A DNA stretch of 52,039 nt from Acidovorax sp. GW101-3H11 (GCF_001633105.1 NZ_LUKZ01000031.1:80366-132404), one strand, 5' to 3'; counted from the stretch's first letter, positions 8,522-17,761 are shown. Program-made: numbers and translations. Notes: generated from the letters alone by a model not told the origin.

Positions 8522-8575
8522 AATTAGCCGCTACCGCCTGATGGATATGCGTTAGCAGCTATTATTTTTATAGCA
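8522..8575 (-). repeat. TAGCT repeat family, copy 1
   Basis: The minus strand reads GCTATAAAAATAATAGCTGC, then TAACGC, ATCAGGCGG and TAGCGGC. This matches copies at 39814-39862, 47347-47400 and more distantly at 17968-18027, 20151-20212 and 49007-49066. It lies 48 bp after the acyl-CoA dehydrogenase stop, between that gene and the nitronate monooxygenase gene. Confidence 0.7.
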
Positions 8576-8622
8576 CCCATGCAACACAGGGGTGCGTCTC
8601 CTCACAGCACGCTCTTCACGCC

Positions 8623-10413
8623 TCAGAAGGCGTCAAGCGCCAGCTCGGTCACGCTGGCCGCGCCTTCCACAATGCTGTCGCGCAGGCCGGGGGCCTTCAC
8701 CAGGATGTGGTCGGCGTAGAACTGCGCCGTGGTGATTTTTGCGCGCATGAAGGCTTGGTCCTGTCCCTTTTGCAACAGGTCCTGCGCCACCAGCAGGCTG
8801 CGCGCCAGCTGCCAGCCCGCCACCACATTGCCCGCGAGCATCAGGTAGGGCACGCTGCCCGCAAACACGGCGTTGGGCTGGGCCTTGGTGCCACCGGCCA
8901 CAAAGTCGATCACATCGAGCAGCGCCTTGCGCGCGGCCGTCAGGCGCTTGGCCACGGCTTGCGCTGCGGGTGTACCGCTGGCCAGCAGGTCGGCCTCGGT
9001 CTTCTCGATCTGCGCCGCAATGCCCTTGGCCGTCTGGCCGCCGTCGCGCGCCGTCTTGCGGCCCACGAGGTCGTTGGCCTGGATGGCGGTGGTGCCTTCG
9101 TAGATGGTGAGGATCTTGGCGTCGCGGTAGTACTGCGCAGCGCCCGTTTCTTCGATGAAGCCCATGCCACCGTGCACCTGCACGCCCAGGCTGGTGACTT
9201 CCAGGCTCATCTCGGTGCTGTAGCCCTTGACCAGCGGCACCATGAATTCGTAGAACGCCTGGTTCTGCTTGCGCGTGTCGGCATCAGGATGGTGGTGCGC
9301 AGCATCGAACGCAGCAGCCGCCACCGTGGCCATGGCGCGGCAGCCTTCGGTGTAGGCGCGCATGGTCATGAGCATGCGCTTCACATCGGGGTGGTGAATG
9401 ATGGGCGCGCTGGCGGCGATGCTGCCGTCCACCGGGCGGCTTTGCACGCGGTCTTTCGCGTACTGCACGGCCTTCTGGTAGGCGCGCTCGGCAACCGCGA
9501 TGCCCTGCATGCCCACGGCATAGCGCGCGGCGTTCATCATGATGAACATGTACTCCAAGCCGCGGTTTTCCTCGCCCACCAGGTAACCGACGGCACCGCC
9601 GTGGTCGCCGAACTGCAGCACGGCGGTAGGCGATGCCTTGATGCCCAGCTTGTGCTCGATGCTCACGCAGTGCGCGTCGTTGCGAGCGCCCAGCGTGCCG
9701 TCCTTGTTGACCATGAACTTGGGCACCACAAACAGGCTGATGCCCTTCACGCCTTCGGGCGCGCCCGCCACGCGGGCCAGCACCAGGTGCACGATGTTGG
9801 CGGCCATGTCGTGCTCGCCGTAGGTGATGAAGATCTTGGTGCCGAAGACCTTGTAGCTGCCATCCGCTTGCGGCTCGGCACGCGTGCGCACCAGGGCCAG
9901 GTCCGAGCCCGCCTGGGGTTCGGTCAGGTTCATGGTGCCGGTCCACTCGCCCGTCACCAGTTTTTCCAGGTAGGTGGCCTTGAGTTCGTCGCTGCCTGCG
10001 GTGAGCAGCGCCTCGATGGCGCCGTCGGTCAGCAGCGGGCACAGCGCGAAGCTCATGTTGGCGCTGTTGGTCATCTCGATGCAGGCCGCGCCAATGGTCT
10101 TGGGCAGGCCCTGGCCGCCAAAGTCGGCCGGGTGCTGCAGGCCCTGCCAGCCGCCTTCGCCGTACTGGCGGAAGGCGTCCTTGAAGCCGGGGGTGGTCGT
10201 GACCACACCGTCTTTCCAGCTTGACGGGTTCTTGTCGCCCTCGAAGTTGAGCGGAGCCAGCACACCCTCGTTGAACTTGGCGCACTCTTCCAGCACGGCA
10301 GCGGCCGTGTCCAGGCCGGCGTCTTCAAAGCCGGGGATTTGTGCGATCTGTTCGATGTTGGCCAGGTGTTCGATGCCGAACAGCATGTCCTTGACGGGGG
10401 CGGTGTAGCTCAT
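8623..10413 (-). CDS. Acyl-CoA dehydrogenase (DmdC/FadE-like, about 600 residues)
   Basis: The 596-residue flavoenzyme oxidises acyl-CoA at C2-C3 and passes electrons to ETF. It starts [11 protein letters not shown], typical of the long acyl-CoA dehydrogenases that include DmdC. Further motifs are [15 protein letters not shown] (FAD/substrate loop), [20 protein letters not shown] and the catalytic Glu in [15 protein letters not shown], followed by the extra C-terminal domain. Start at 10413 has GGAGA seven bases upstream; a 10-residue extension to 10443 lacks support. It lies 83 bp after etfA with a strong terminator between, so it may be expressed by read-through or from its own promoter. 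Substrate chain length cannot be read. Confidence 0.93.
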   Translation of the reverse strand: MSYTAPVKDMLFGIEHLANIEQIAQIPGFEDAGLDTAAAVLEECAKFNEGVLAPLNFEGDKNPSSWKDGVVTTTPGFKDAFRQYGEGGWQGLQHPADFGGQGLPKTIGAACIEMTNSANMSFALCPLLTDGAIEALLTAGSDELKATYLEKLVTGEWTGTMNLTEPQAGSDLALVRTRAEPQADGSYKVFGTKIFITYGEHDMAANIVHLVLARVAGAPEGVKGISLFVVPKFMVNKDGTLGARNDAHCVSIEHKLGIKASPTAVLQFGDHGGAVGYLVGEENRGLEYMFIMMNAARYAVGMQGIAVAERAYQKAVQYAKDRVQSRPVDGSIAASAPIIHHPDVKRMLMTMRAYTEGCRAMATVAAAAFDAAHHHPDADTRKQNQAFYEFMVPLVKGYSTEMSLEVTSLGVQVHGGMGFIEETGAAQYYRDAKILTIYEGTTAIQANDLVGRKTARDGGQTAKGIAAQIEKTEADLLASGTPAAQAVAKRLTAARKALLDVIDFVAGGTKAQPNAVFAGSVPYLMLAGNVVAGWQLARSLLVAQDLLQKGQDQAFMRAKITTAQFYADHILVKAPGLRDSIVEGAASVTELALDAF

Positions 10414-10441
10414 TGAAGTCTCCGAGAAAGCAAAAATCGTC

Positions 10442-10470
10442 AAAAAAAAGGCATCGCAAGCGATGCCTTT
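10442..10470 (-). terminator. Rho-independent terminator after etfA
   Basis: On the minus strand GGCATCG-CTTG-CGATGCC is a perfect 7-bp GC-rich stem with flanking A/T complementarity, followed by eight T. It ends the etfBA transcript 29 bp before the acyl-CoA dehydrogenase start codon. Confidence 0.88.
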
Positions 10471-10496
10471 TGTGGCGGCTGGTGGGCCAGAGCGCC

Positions 10497-11429
10497 TTAC
10501 AGCGCCTTCACCAGTTCCGGCACGGCCGTGAACAGGTCGGCTTCCAGGCCGTAGTCGGCCACGCTGAAGATCGGGGCTTCGGGGTCCTTGTTGATCGCGA
10601 CGATCACCTTGGAGTCCTTCATGCCCGCCAAGTGCTGGATGGCGCCCGAGATGCCGGCGGCGATGTACAACTGCGGCGCCACGATCTTGCCGGTCTGGCC
10701 CACTTGCAGGTCGTTCGGGGCGTAGCCCGCATCCACCGCAGCGCGGCTGGCACCGATGGCGGCACCCAGCTTGTCGGCCAGGGGGGTGATGACTTCGTCG
10801 AACTTTTCCTTGCTGCCCAGCGCACGGCCACCGGAGACGATGATCTTGGCGGCGGTGAGCTCGGGGCGGTCGTTCTTGGCGATCTCGCTGCCCAGGTAGC
10901 TGCTTTTGCCAGCGTCGGCGGTGGCAGCAGCGGTTTCGACGGCGGCGCTGCCACCGGTGGCGGCTGCGGCGTCAAAACCCGTGGTGCGCACGGTGACAAC
11001 CTTCACGGCGTCAGCGCTTTGCACGGTGGCGATGGCGTTGCCTGCGTAGATGGGGCGCTCGAAGGTGTCGGCGCTCACCACCTTGGTGATGTCGCTGATC
11101 TGGGCCACGTCCAGCTTGGCAGCCACGCGGGGGGCAATGTTCTTGCCGCTGGCGGTGGCCGGGAACAGGATGTGGCTGTAGTTGCCAGCAATGGCCAGCA
11201 CTTGCGCGGCCACGTTTTCGGCCAGGCCATGGGCCAGGCCTGCAGCGTCGGCGTGGATGACCTTGCTCACGCCAGCGATCTGGCCAGCGGCAGCAGCAGC
11301 GGCGCCCGCGTTGTGACCGGCCACCAGCACATGCACGTCGCCACCGCAGGCCACAGCGGCCGTCACGGTGTTCAGGGTCGCGCCCTTGATGGATGCGTTG
11401 TCGTGTTCAGCAATAACGAGTACCGACAT
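10497..11429 (-). CDS. etfA: Electron transfer flavoprotein alpha subunit
   Basis: The 310-residue subunit binds FAD and, with EtfB, carries electrons from acyl-CoA dehydrogenases to ETF:ubiquinone oxidoreductase. The N-terminal domain ([20 protein letters not shown]) is followed by the C-terminal FAD domain with [30 protein letters not shown] and [18 protein letters not shown], all ETF-alpha signatures. It follows etfB immediately: the etfA start codon begins at 11429 and the etfB stop ends at 11430. The pair is co-transcribed and stops at the terminator 10442-10470. Confidence 0.97.
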   Translation of the reverse strand: MSVLVIAEHDNASIKGATLNTVTAAVACGGDVHVLVAGHNAGAAAAAAGQIAGVSKVIHADAAGLAHGLAENVAAQVLAIAGNYSHILFPATASGKNIAPRVAAKLDVAQISDITKVVSADTFERPIYAGNAIATVQSADAVKVVTVRTTGFDAAAATGGSAAVETAAATADAGKSSYLGSEIAKNDRPELTAAKIIVSGGRALGSKEKFDEVITPLADKLGAAIGASRAAVDAGYAPNDLQVGQTGKIVAPQLYIAAGISGAIQHLAGMKDSKVIVAINKDPEAPIFSVADYGLEADLFTAVPELVKAL

Positions 11430-12179
11430 TTAGATCACCTTCGCTTCGTTCTTGAGTTTCTCGACCAGGGCGGCCACGTCGGCCACCTTGACGCCAGCGC
11501 CGCGCTTGGCGGGCTCGCTGACCTTCAGGGTCTTGAGGCGGGGGGCCACGTCCACGCCTAGGTCTTCGGGCTTGACGGTGTCCAGCTGCTTCTTCTTGGC
11601 CTTCATGATGTTGGGCAAGGTGACGTAGCGGGGTTCGTTCAGGCGCAGGTCGGTGGTGATGACGGCGGGCAGCGACAGGGCCAGGGTTTCCAGGCCGCCG
11701 TCGATTTCGCGGGTCACGTTGACCTTGTCGGCCGCCAGGTCCACCTTGCTGGCGTTGGTGGCTTGCGGCAGGTCGGCCAGGGCCGCCAGCATCTGGCCGG
11801 TCTGGTTGGCGTCGTCGTCGATGGCCTGCTTGCCCAGGATCACCAGGCTGGGCTGTTCCTTGTCCACCAGGGCCTTCAAGAGCTTGGCCACAGCCAGGGG
11901 CTGCAGTTCCACGTCGGTCTCGACCAGAATGGCACGGTCGGCGCCGATGGCCATGGCGGTGCGCAGGGTTTCCTGGCACTGGGCCACGCCGCAGGAGACA
12001 GCGATGACTTCGGTCACCAGGCCTTTTTCTTTCAGGCGCACGGCCTCTTCGACGGCGATTTCGTCAAAGGGGTTCATGCTCATCTTCACGTTGGCGATGT
12101 CCACACCCGTGTTGTCCGACTTGACGCGGACCTTCACGTTGTAGTCCACCACGCGCTTGACAGGGACCAAGACCTTCAT
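11430..12179 (-). CDS. etfB: Electron transfer flavoprotein beta subunit
   Basis: The 249-residue AMP-binding subunit of ETF has a standard length. It starts [19 protein letters not shown] and contains [38 protein letters not shown] and the ETF-beta signature around [20 protein letters not shown] with NIMKAKKK. It is the first gene of the etfBA operon. The upstream region holds a perfect TATAAT box and two separate palindromes, suggesting dual control by fatty-acid or amino-acid catabolic repressors. Confidence 0.97.
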   Translation of the reverse strand: MKVLVPVKRVVDYNVKVRVKSDNTGVDIANVKMSMNPFDEIAVEEAVRLKEKGLVTEVIAVSCGVAQCQETLRTAMAIGADRAILVETDVELQPLAVAKLLKALVDKEQPSLVILGKQAIDDDANQTGQMLAALADLPQATNASKVDLAADKVNVTREIDGGLETLALSLPAVITTDLRLNEPRYVTLPNIMKAKKKQLDTVKPEDLGVDVAPRLKTLKVSEPAKRGAGVKVADVAALVEKLKNEAKVI

Positions 12180-12207
12180 TGCTGCGGCTCCTAGAGAGTT
12201 GGTTGAA

Positions 12208-12224
12208 TTGACGTTTACGTAAAC
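12208..12224 (-). promoter_or_regulatory. Palindromic operator candidate GTTTACGTAAAC, proximal etf site
   Basis: The core GTTTACGTAAAC (12213-12224) is a perfect 12-bp palindrome, extended on one side to TTGACGTTTACGTAAAC. It lies 28-45 bp upstream of the etfB start. The sequence resembles the sites recalled for LiuR, a MerR-family regulator of acyl-CoA metabolism in proteobacteria. That identification is from memory and not verified. Confidence 0.45.
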
Positions 12225-12288
12225 TGGAACATTCTATGCCGCACTGCAACGCAAGTGCTACAGAGCCGGGGCAGAGACTTCACGATCA

Positions 12289-12320
12289 AAAAAGAACGAT
12301 CGTGCTTTTTGTCGATTATA
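12289..12320 (-). promoter_or_regulatory. etfBA promoter with overlapping palindromic operator
   Basis: The minus strand carries a perfect -10 box TATAAT at 12315-12320, with TGGACA (12340-12345) as a possible -35 at a rather long 19-bp spacing. Directly downstream, where transcription would begin, lies AAAAAG-A-ACGATCGT-G-CTTTTT (12289-12310, given in plus-strand orientation), a 22-bp palindrome with one mismatched pair. A repressor bound there would block initiation; the ACGATCGT centre is of the kind used by TetR-family repressors. The leader to etfB would be about 130 nt. Confidence 0.5.
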
Positions 12321-12393
12321 GGCGAGTGGGCCGGGCCACTGTCCAGTGTTTGTTGTCGCCTGCGGAACCCGGCACCAGGGCTGCATGCCGGAC

Positions 12394-13728
12394 TCACTGC
12401 GCGGGAGCCGGTGCGGGTGCCGCCGGAGCGCCGGGCGACATCGCCGCCGCCAGCCCCCCATCGACCTGCACATGCATGACCCGCTGGGGGTACGGGATTT
12501 CGATCTGGTGGGCGCGCAAGGCGCTCAGGATGGCGCGGTTGATCTCTGAGCGCAGGCCCAAGGCGCCGTTCTCGGGGTCGGCAATCCAGAAGCCCACCGT
12601 GAACTCCAGCCCGTCGGCACCAAAGGCCGACAAGGCCACGCTGGGCGCCGGATCGCGCAGCACCCGGCTGCTGGCCAGGGCCGCCTCGCCCAGCAGGCGG
12701 GTGACCAGTTCCACATCACTTTCGTAGGCCACGCTCACCACGGTGGACAGCCACACGCGCGGGTCGGCCAGCGACAGGTTCTCCACCCGCTGGGTGATCA
12801 GCATTTCGTTGGGCACGATGGATTCGCGGCCCGTGGAAGAACGCACCACGGTGTAGCGGGCGTTGATGGCGGTGATGCGGCCTTCGAAGTTGTCCACGCG
12901 CACGTTGTCGCCAATGCGCATGCTGCGCTCGGCCAGGATGACAAAACCGCTTACATAGTTGGACGCGAGCTTCTGCAGACCAAAACCGATGCCCACGCCC
13001 ACCGCGCCCCCCAGCACCGACAGGGCCGTAAGGTCGATGCCCACGGCCGACAAGGCCATCATCAAGCCCACAAACACCAGCAGCGCGCGCACGGCATTGC
13101 TCACGGCCTTGCGCAGCGACAGCTCGGCCCCGGTGGCCGAGCGCAGCAGGCGCGACTCGATGGCCGCAGAAACCCACAACGCAATGAGCAGCACCGCACC
13201 GGCCGTCACGGCCCCTTCGATCATGGTGCGCACCGACAGCGTGGCACCGCCCACCTTCCAGTGGATCTGGTCCAGCTCGTCCAGCACCAGCGGCAAGAGC
13301 CCCGTGACCCACAGCACCATGCCCAGCCAGGCCAGCCAGGAGATGGACCGCTCGATGGGCCGCACCCAGGCAGCATCGGGATACGCGACCTGCAGCACCT
13401 TCACACCAATCCGTATCACAACCAGCGCCACCAGCACCGGGATCGCCACCTTGAAAGCCGCCAGCGCCACCCAGTGGTGCAGCACGGTGCGCGCCACATA
13501 GGCCAGGCCCAGCAGCAGCAGCGGGAACAGCGCGCCGTCCACGATCCGCACACCAAACAGGATGGAGCGCGGGTCGCCCCGTTGCAGGCCGCGCTGCAGC
13601 AGCGCGACCAACGCCCAGGCCAGGGCCACACAGCCCGCCAGGGCCGCCAGTTCCACCAGCACGGTGGGGCTCAAAAAGGCCTGCACCCACAGGCCCACAT
13701 CGTCCAGCATCGGTTTGTCTATTGCCAT
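12394..13728 (-). CDS. MscS-family mechanosensitive ion channel
   Basis: The 444-residue inner-membrane protein has five to six N-terminal hydrophobic segments, then the MscS pore helix and beta domain. The pore-lining helix region LSVLGGAVGVGIGFGLQKLA is followed by SGFVILAERSMRIGD, NARYTVVRSSTGRESIVPNE and ITQRVENLSLADPR, all typical of MscS-like channels (MscM/YbdG size). It relieves hypo-osmotic pressure. The C-terminus ends in an Ala/Pro-rich tail (PGAPAAPAPAPAQ). It follows the crotonase gene by 11 bp and is probably co-transcribed with it. Confidence 0.93.
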   Translation of the reverse strand: MAIDKPMLDDVGLWVQAFLSPTVLVELAALAGCVALAWALVALLQRGLQRGDPRSILFGVRIVDGALFPLLLLGLAYVARTVLHHWVALAAFKVAIPVLVALVVIRIGVKVLQVAYPDAAWVRPIERSISWLAWLGMVLWVTGLLPLVLDELDQIHWKVGGATLSVRTMIEGAVTAGAVLLIALWVSAAIESRLLRSATGAELSLRKAVSNAVRALLVFVGLMMALSAVGIDLTALSVLGGAVGVGIGFGLQKLASNYVSGFVILAERSMRIGDNVRVDNFEGRITAINARYTVVRSSTGRESIVPNEMLITQRVENLSLADPRVWLSTVVSVAYESDVELVTRLLGEAALASSRVLRDPAPSVALSAFGADGLEFTVGFWIADPENGALGLRSEINRAILSALRAHQIEIPYPQRVMHVQVDGGLAAAMSPGAPAAPAPAPAQ

Positions 13729-13739
13729 CGTGCGGGCCC

Positions 13740-14528
13740 TCAGCGCTTCCAGCCGGGCTGGCGCTTTTCAGCAAAGGCGCGTGCACCCTCCTGCGCGGCC
13801 TCGTCCATCATGTTGGTGGCCATGGCCTGGCCCGCCAGCTGGTAGGCGGCGTCCATGCCCAGCTCGCGCTGCTGGTAGACCAGCGCCTTGCCCATGGCCA
13901 CGGCCACGCGGGGCTTTTGCAGGATGGACAACACCAGCTTTTCGACCTCGGCATCCAGGGCATCCGCAAGCACCACGCGGTTGACCAGCCCCTGCGCCAG
14001 CGCCGTGGGGGCGTCGATGAAATCGCCGGTGAGCAGCATCTCCATCGCCCGCTTGGCGGGCACGTTGCGCACCAGGGGCACGCTGGGGGTGGCACAGAAC
14101 AGGCCATAGTGGATGCCGCTGGTCGCAAAACTGGCCGTGTCGGCCGCCACGGCCAGGTCGCACTGCGCCACCAGCTGGCAACCCGCCGCCGTGGCCATGC
14201 CCTGCACGCGCGCGATCACGGGCACGCTGAGCTTGTGGATGGTGAGCATCATGCGGCTGCACTGGGCAAACAGCTGCTGGTAGTACGCCAGCTCCGGGTG
14301 GGCCGCCATGTCCTTGAGGTTGTGGCCCGCGCAAAACGCCTTGCCCGCCGCAGCCAGCACCACCACACGCACCGATTCATCGCGACCGGCATCGTCCAGC
14401 GCCCGCTGCAGCGCCGCGAGCATCTCGCTGCCCAGCGCATTGAAGCGGGCGGGGTCGTTCAGGGTCAGGGTGACCACACCACGGGTATCGCGGGTGGTTT
14501 GCAGCAGTTCGTCGGAATTCGTCGTCAT
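13740..14528 (-). CDS. Enoyl-CoA hydratase/isomerase family protein lacking both catalytic glutamates
   Basis: This 262-residue crotonase-fold protein has the acyl-CoA and oxyanion-hole motif AFCAGHNLKDMAAHPE (the CAGHNLK pattern of ECHDC3-like proteins) and RVQGMATAAGCQLVAQCDLA. Aligned without gaps to rat enoyl-CoA hydratase, the position of catalytic Glu144 is Gln118 and that of Glu164 is Gly138. It is therefore unlikely to hydrate enoyl-CoA by the classic mechanism; hydrolase, isomerase or binding roles are open. Start at 14528 has GGAGA upstream (GGAGAAAAAATG) and matches the family N-terminus. The C-terminus EGARAFAEKRQPGWK is typical for crotonases. Confidence 0.88.
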   Translation of the reverse strand: MTTNSDELLQTTRDTRGVVTLTLNDPARFNALGSEMLAALQRALDDAGRDESVRVVVLAAAGKAFCAGHNLKDMAAHPELAYYQQLFAQCSRMMLTIHKLSVPVIARVQGMATAAGCQLVAQCDLAVAADTASFATSGIHYGLFCATPSVPLVRNVPAKRAMEMLLTGDFIDAPTALAQGLVNRVVLADALDAEVEKLVLSILQKPRVAVAMGKALVYQQRELGMDAAYQLAGQAMATNMMDEAAQEGARAFAEKRQPGWKR

Positions 14529-14562
14529 TTTTTCTCCAGTTTTTTGCACGGCCTGGGCGCGC

Positions 14563-14665
14563 CGAAACTGGCGCGCCTCCAGGCCAGCGCCACCGTGGAG
14601 CTGGCTTTGCCAGGCCACGGGTGGCGTCCCCCTGGGGGGAAGACGCCGCAGGCGGCTCAGGGGGG
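14563..14665 (-). repeat. Post-stop GC-rich repeat, copy A (short form)
   Basis: Reading on the minus strand, CCCCCCTGAG begins one base after the TAA of the deacetylase gene and continues CGCC, TTCCCCCCAGGGGGACG. The tail GGCGCGCCAGTTTCG (14563-14577) is identical to the tail of copy C. The middle CGCTGCGGGGCGGCCCTTGC block of other copies is replaced here. Related copies: 16590-16683, 17771-17897, 47146-47266 and 50870-50986. Confidence 0.8.
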
Positions 14666-14666
14666 C

Positions 14667-15620
14667 TTACAAGTCCGCCAGGACCCGCAGGTGCGTCTCC
14701 ACACTGCGCGCCAGCGGCCCCATCACATAGCCACCTTCCAGGCAGGACACGATGCGGCCTTTGGCATAGCGCCGCGCCACATCCTTCACACGCTGGGTGA
14801 TCCAGGCGTAGTCCTGCTCGGTCAGGCCCAGCTGGCCCATGTCGTCCTCGCGGTGTCCGTCGAAGCCCGCGCTCACAAAAATCATCTCGGGCTTGAAGGC
14901 TTCGAGCCGGGGCATCCACATCATCTCGATGATCTCCCGGATGTCCATGCCCCGCGTGTAGGCCGGTACCGGCACATTCACCATGTTGGGGGCAGGATTG
15001 TGGTCGCCGCTATAGGGGTAGAACGGGTGCTGGAAGATGCTGACCATCAGCGCCCGGGGGTCGTTGGCGAGGATGTCTTCAGTGCCATTGCCGTGGTGCA
15101 CGTCAAAGTCCACCACCGCCACGCGCTGCAGGTTGTAGCGCTGCAGTGCATATTTGGCCGCCACGGCCACATTGTTGAAAAAGCAGAATCCCATGGCCTT
15201 GTCGCGGCAGGCATGGTGGCCCGGGGGGCGCACGCTGCAAAAGGCATTTTCGACCTCGCCCGCCATCACGGCATCGGTGGCGGCCAGGGCGGCCCCGGCG
15301 GCGCGCAGGGATGCCTTCCAGGTGTGGGCGTTGATGGAGGTGTCGGTGTCGATCTGCGCGTAGTTCGGGCCACCGGCCATCAGCTCTTCGTTCAGCCGGT
15401 CCGACAGGCCCCGCAGCGCCGCGATGTGCATGCGGCCGTGGGCCAGCTCGATGTCGGCCAGCGACGCCTCGGGCGCCTCGTAGCGCTCCAGCGCGTCGGC
15501 CACGCCGGTGATCAGCAAACGGTCTTCGATGGCATCGAGCCGTTCAGGACATTCGGGGTGCCCCGGGCCCATCTCGTGCTTCCAACAATCCCGGTGGGTG
15601 AAATAGCCCGTCTTGCTCAC
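14667..15620 (-). CDS. Histone deacetylase-family (arginase/deacetylase fold) protein
   Basis: The 317-residue zinc hydrolase is of the class II HDAC/acetylpolyamine amidohydrolase type. Motifs: GPGHPECPERLDAIEDRLL, VRPPGHHACRDKAMGFCFFN (active-site His pair), VVDFDVHHGNGTEDI (zinc ligands Asp and His), FVSAGFDGHREDD (second zinc Asp) and CLEGGY. Substrates in bacteria are often acetylated polyamines or acyl-lysine. Start choice: a GTG at 15620 is six bases after GGGGA, better than the TTG at 15626, which is only a base or so after it. It is divergent from moxR and heads a minus-strand set with the crotonase and mscS genes. Confidence 0.9.
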   Translation of the reverse strand: MSKTGYFTHRDCWKHEMGPGHPECPERLDAIEDRLLITGVADALERYEAPEASLADIELAHGRMHIAALRGLSDRLNEELMAGGPNYAQIDTDTSINAHTWKASLRAAGAALAATDAVMAGEVENAFCSVRPPGHHACRDKAMGFCFFNNVAVAAKYALQRYNLQRVAVVDFDVHHGNGTEDILANDPRALMVSIFQHPFYPYSGDHNPAPNMVNVPVPAYTRGMDIREIIEMMWMPRLEAFKPEMIFVSAGFDGHREDDMGQLGLTEQDYAWITQRVKDVARRYAKGRIVSCLEGGYVMGPLARSVETHLRVLADL

Positions 15621-15662
15621 AGTCAATCCCCGTGTCTCAATTTTTTAGGATAACGTCGCGCC

Positions 15663-16583
15663 ATGAATGCACAGCACAAGATCAAATCGCTTCTGGACCA
15701 GCTTAACACGGTGATTGTGGGCAAACAGGCCCAGGTGCAGGACTGCGTGGCCTGCCTGCTGGCAGGCGGCCACCTGCTCATCGAAGACGTACCGGGCGTG
15801 GGCAAGACCACCCTGGCGCACGCCCTGTCGCACACCTTTGGTCTGCAGTTTTCGCGCGTGCAGTTCACCGCCGACCTGATGCCCAGCGACCTGACCGGCG
15901 TGTCGGTGTACGAACGCGGCAAGGAAGCCTTTGTGTTCCACCCCGGCCCGGTGTTTGCCCAGGTGCTGCTGGCCGACGAAATCAACCGCGCCAGCCCCAA
16001 GACCCAAAGCGCCCTGCTCGAAGCCATGGAAGAAAAGCAGGTGTCGGTGGAGGGCGAAACCCGCGCCCTGCCCCACCCTTTCTTCGTGATCGCCACCCAG
16101 AACCCGCACGACCAGCTGGGCACCTTTGCGCTGCCCGAGTCGCAACTCGACCGTTTCCTCATGCGCATCTCCATCGGCTACCCCGACCGTGCGGCCGAGC
16201 GCCTGCTGCTGTCGGGCGCCGACCGGCGCGACATGGTGAGCAGCCTGCTGCCCCTGCTGTCCAGCGACGAACTGACCGAGCTGCAGCGCCAGGTGCAGGC
16301 CGTGCACACGGCCGAGCCGCTGCTCAACTACGTGCAGGACCTGATCGCCGCCACCCGCTCGGGCCGCTGGTTTTTGCAGGGCCTGTCGCCCCGCGCGGGC
16401 ATTGCCATGCTGCGCGCGGCCAAGGCCCAGGCCCTCATCAGCGGGCGCGACTATGTGGCGCCCGACGACGTGCAGGCGGTTTTACCCCAGACCATCGCCC
16501 ACCGCCTGGTGCCCGTGGGCGACGCCGGGCGGGGAGCCGTAGAGCAGGTGCGCGCCATGGTGGACGCCGTGCCCTTGCCATGA
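15663..16583 (+). CDS. MoxR-family AAA+ ATPase
   Basis: The 306-residue ATPase has Walker A EDVPGVGKTTLA (near residue 45), Walker B VLLADEINRASPKTQSALLE, sensor 1 FVIATQNPHDQLGTFALPESQLDRF (quoted in part by position 140-165) and the MoxR C-terminal lid with GLSPRAGIAMLRAAKAQALI. MoxR proteins act as chaperones for assembly or maturation of partner complexes and typically precede DUF58 genes, as here. It opens the moxR-DUF58-tgpA-mltB direction set. A copy of the post-stop repeat separates it from the DUF58 gene. Confidence 0.95.
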   Translation: MNAQHKIKSLLDQLNTVIVGKQAQVQDCVACLLAGGHLLIEDVPGVGKTTLAHALSHTFGLQFSRVQFTADLMPSDLTGVSVYERGKEAFVFHPGPVFAQVLLADEINRASPKTQSALLEAMEEKQVSVEGETRALPHPFFVIATQNPHDQLGTFALPESQLDRFLMRISIGYPDRAAERLLLSGADRRDMVSSLLPLLSSDELTELQRQVQAVHTAEPLLNYVQDLIAATRSGRWFLQGLSPRAGIAMLRAAKAQALISGRDYVAPDDVQAVLPQTIAHRLVPVGDAGRGAVEQVRAMVDAVPLP

Positions 16584-16589
16584 ATGAAG

Positions 16590-16683
16590 CCCCCCTGAGT
16601 CGCTTCGCGCCTTCCCCCCAGGGGGACGACGCCCTCGCTGCGGGGCGGCCCTTGCTTGGCGTCCCTCGCCTAGACTGCGCCAG
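16590..16683 (+). repeat. Post-stop GC-rich repeat, copy B
   Basis: CCCCCCTGAGTCGCTTCGCG starts six bases after the moxR TGA. The short hairpin arm TTCCCCCCAGGGGGACG follows, then CCCTCGCTGCGGGGCGGCCC and TTGCTTGGCGTCCCT, which recurs in copies C and D. Orientation is sense with moxR. Confidence 0.85.
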
Positions 16684-16726
16684 TGAGGATGGCTGTGGGC
16701 AACACACATCACCATGAACCCCTGAG

Positions 16727-17761
16727 ATGACATCCGTCTCCGCCCACCCCACTGCCCCCTGGCGCACCGCCCTCGCCCGGCTGAGCCCGCTGGCGCCCTT
16801 GCGCAAGCGCTTCCAGAACTGGTGGCAGGCGCGCCTGCCGCTGAACGACACCCTGCTGCTCACCCAGCGCAACGTCTACATCCTGCCCACCAGCTCGGGC
16901 TGGATGCTGGCGCTCACGCTGGTCGTGCTGCTGGTGGCTTCCATCAACTACCAGCTCAACCTGGGCTACCTGCTCACCTTTTTGCTGGCGGGCAGCGCAG
17001 CGGCGGGCATGCACATCTGCCACGCCAACCTGCGGGGCCTCACGCTGCACCTGAAGGCGCCCGAGCCCCAGTTCATGGGCACGAGCACGGCGTTTGAACT
17101 GCAGCTGTCCAGCGAGCGCAAGTCGCCGCGCTATGGCATTGCGCTGTCGGTGCATGGCACGGGCAAGGCCGAACACCACTGGGCCTGGACCGACGTGCCC
17201 GCCCAGGGCCAGGCCAGCGTGCAGGTGGCCTTCCGCCCCACGCGCCGGGGCCTGCACCGCGTGCCCACGCTCACGGCCGAGACGCGGTTCCCGCTGGGCA
17301 CCTTCCGCGTCTGGACCTACTGGCGCCCGGCCTCCGAGGTGCTGGTCTACCCCGCACCCGAGGTGCCCGCGCCGCCCCTGCCCCCGGGCGAGCCCCGCGC
17401 GGGCGGCACAGGCAGTGCGCCGTCGCAGGGCATTGGCGAATTCGACGGCGTGCGGGCCTACCGGCGCGGCGACCCGCTCAAGCTGGTGGTGTGGAAGAAG
17501 GCCGCCAAGTCGCTGGCCACCGGCACCGACGACCTGGTGAGCCGCGACGCCCAACAGGCCCAGCGGCACGAGCTGTGGCTGGACCTGGCCCGCGCCGCCC
17601 TGCCCGACCACGAAGCCCGCGTCTCGCGCCTGACCGCCTGGGTGCTGCAGGCCGACCGGCTGGGCCTGGACTACGGCCTGCGCCTGCCCGGCGGCGAGAT
17701 CGCCCCCGACACCGGCGCTGCCCACCGCAGGCGCTGCCTGGAGGCACTGGCCCTGTGTTAG
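16727..17761 (+). CDS. DUF58 domain-containing membrane protein
   Basis: The 344-residue protein has two adjacent membrane segments (about residues 57-95: GWMLALTLVVLLVASINYQL and LGYLLTFLLAGSAAAGMHI), a beta-rich periplasmic or cytosolic middle, and the DUF58 signature GIGEFDGVRAYRRGDPLKLV with VWKKAAKS. DUF58 proteins partner with MoxR ATPases; their exact role is unsettled. The start at 16727 lies just after a minimal ATG-AAC-CCC-TGA reading (16714-16725), which may be chance. The C-terminus is shorter than in VWA-linked homologues. Confidence 0.9.
   Translation: MTSVSAHPTAPWRTALARLSPLAPLRKRFQNWWQARLPLNDTLLLTQRNVYILPTSSGWMLALTLVVLLVASINYQLNLGYLLTFLLAGSAAAGMHICHANLRGLTLHLKAPEPQFMGTSTAFELQLSSERKSPRYGIALSVHGTGKAEHHWAWTDVPAQGQASVQVAFRPTRRGLHRVPTLTAETRFPLGTFRVWTYWRPASEVLVYPAPEVPAPPLPPGEPRAGGTGSAPSQGIGEFDGVRAYRRGDPLKLVVWKKAAKSLATGTDDLVSRDAQQAQRHELWLDLARAALPDHEARVSRLTAWVLQADRLGLDYGLRLPGGEIAPDTGAAHRRRCLEALALC

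Noticed and set aside
16714..16725. A three-codon upstream reading frame (ATG AAC CCC TGA) before the DUF58 gene
   Set aside because: It is too short to separate from chance and has no conserved context visible here.
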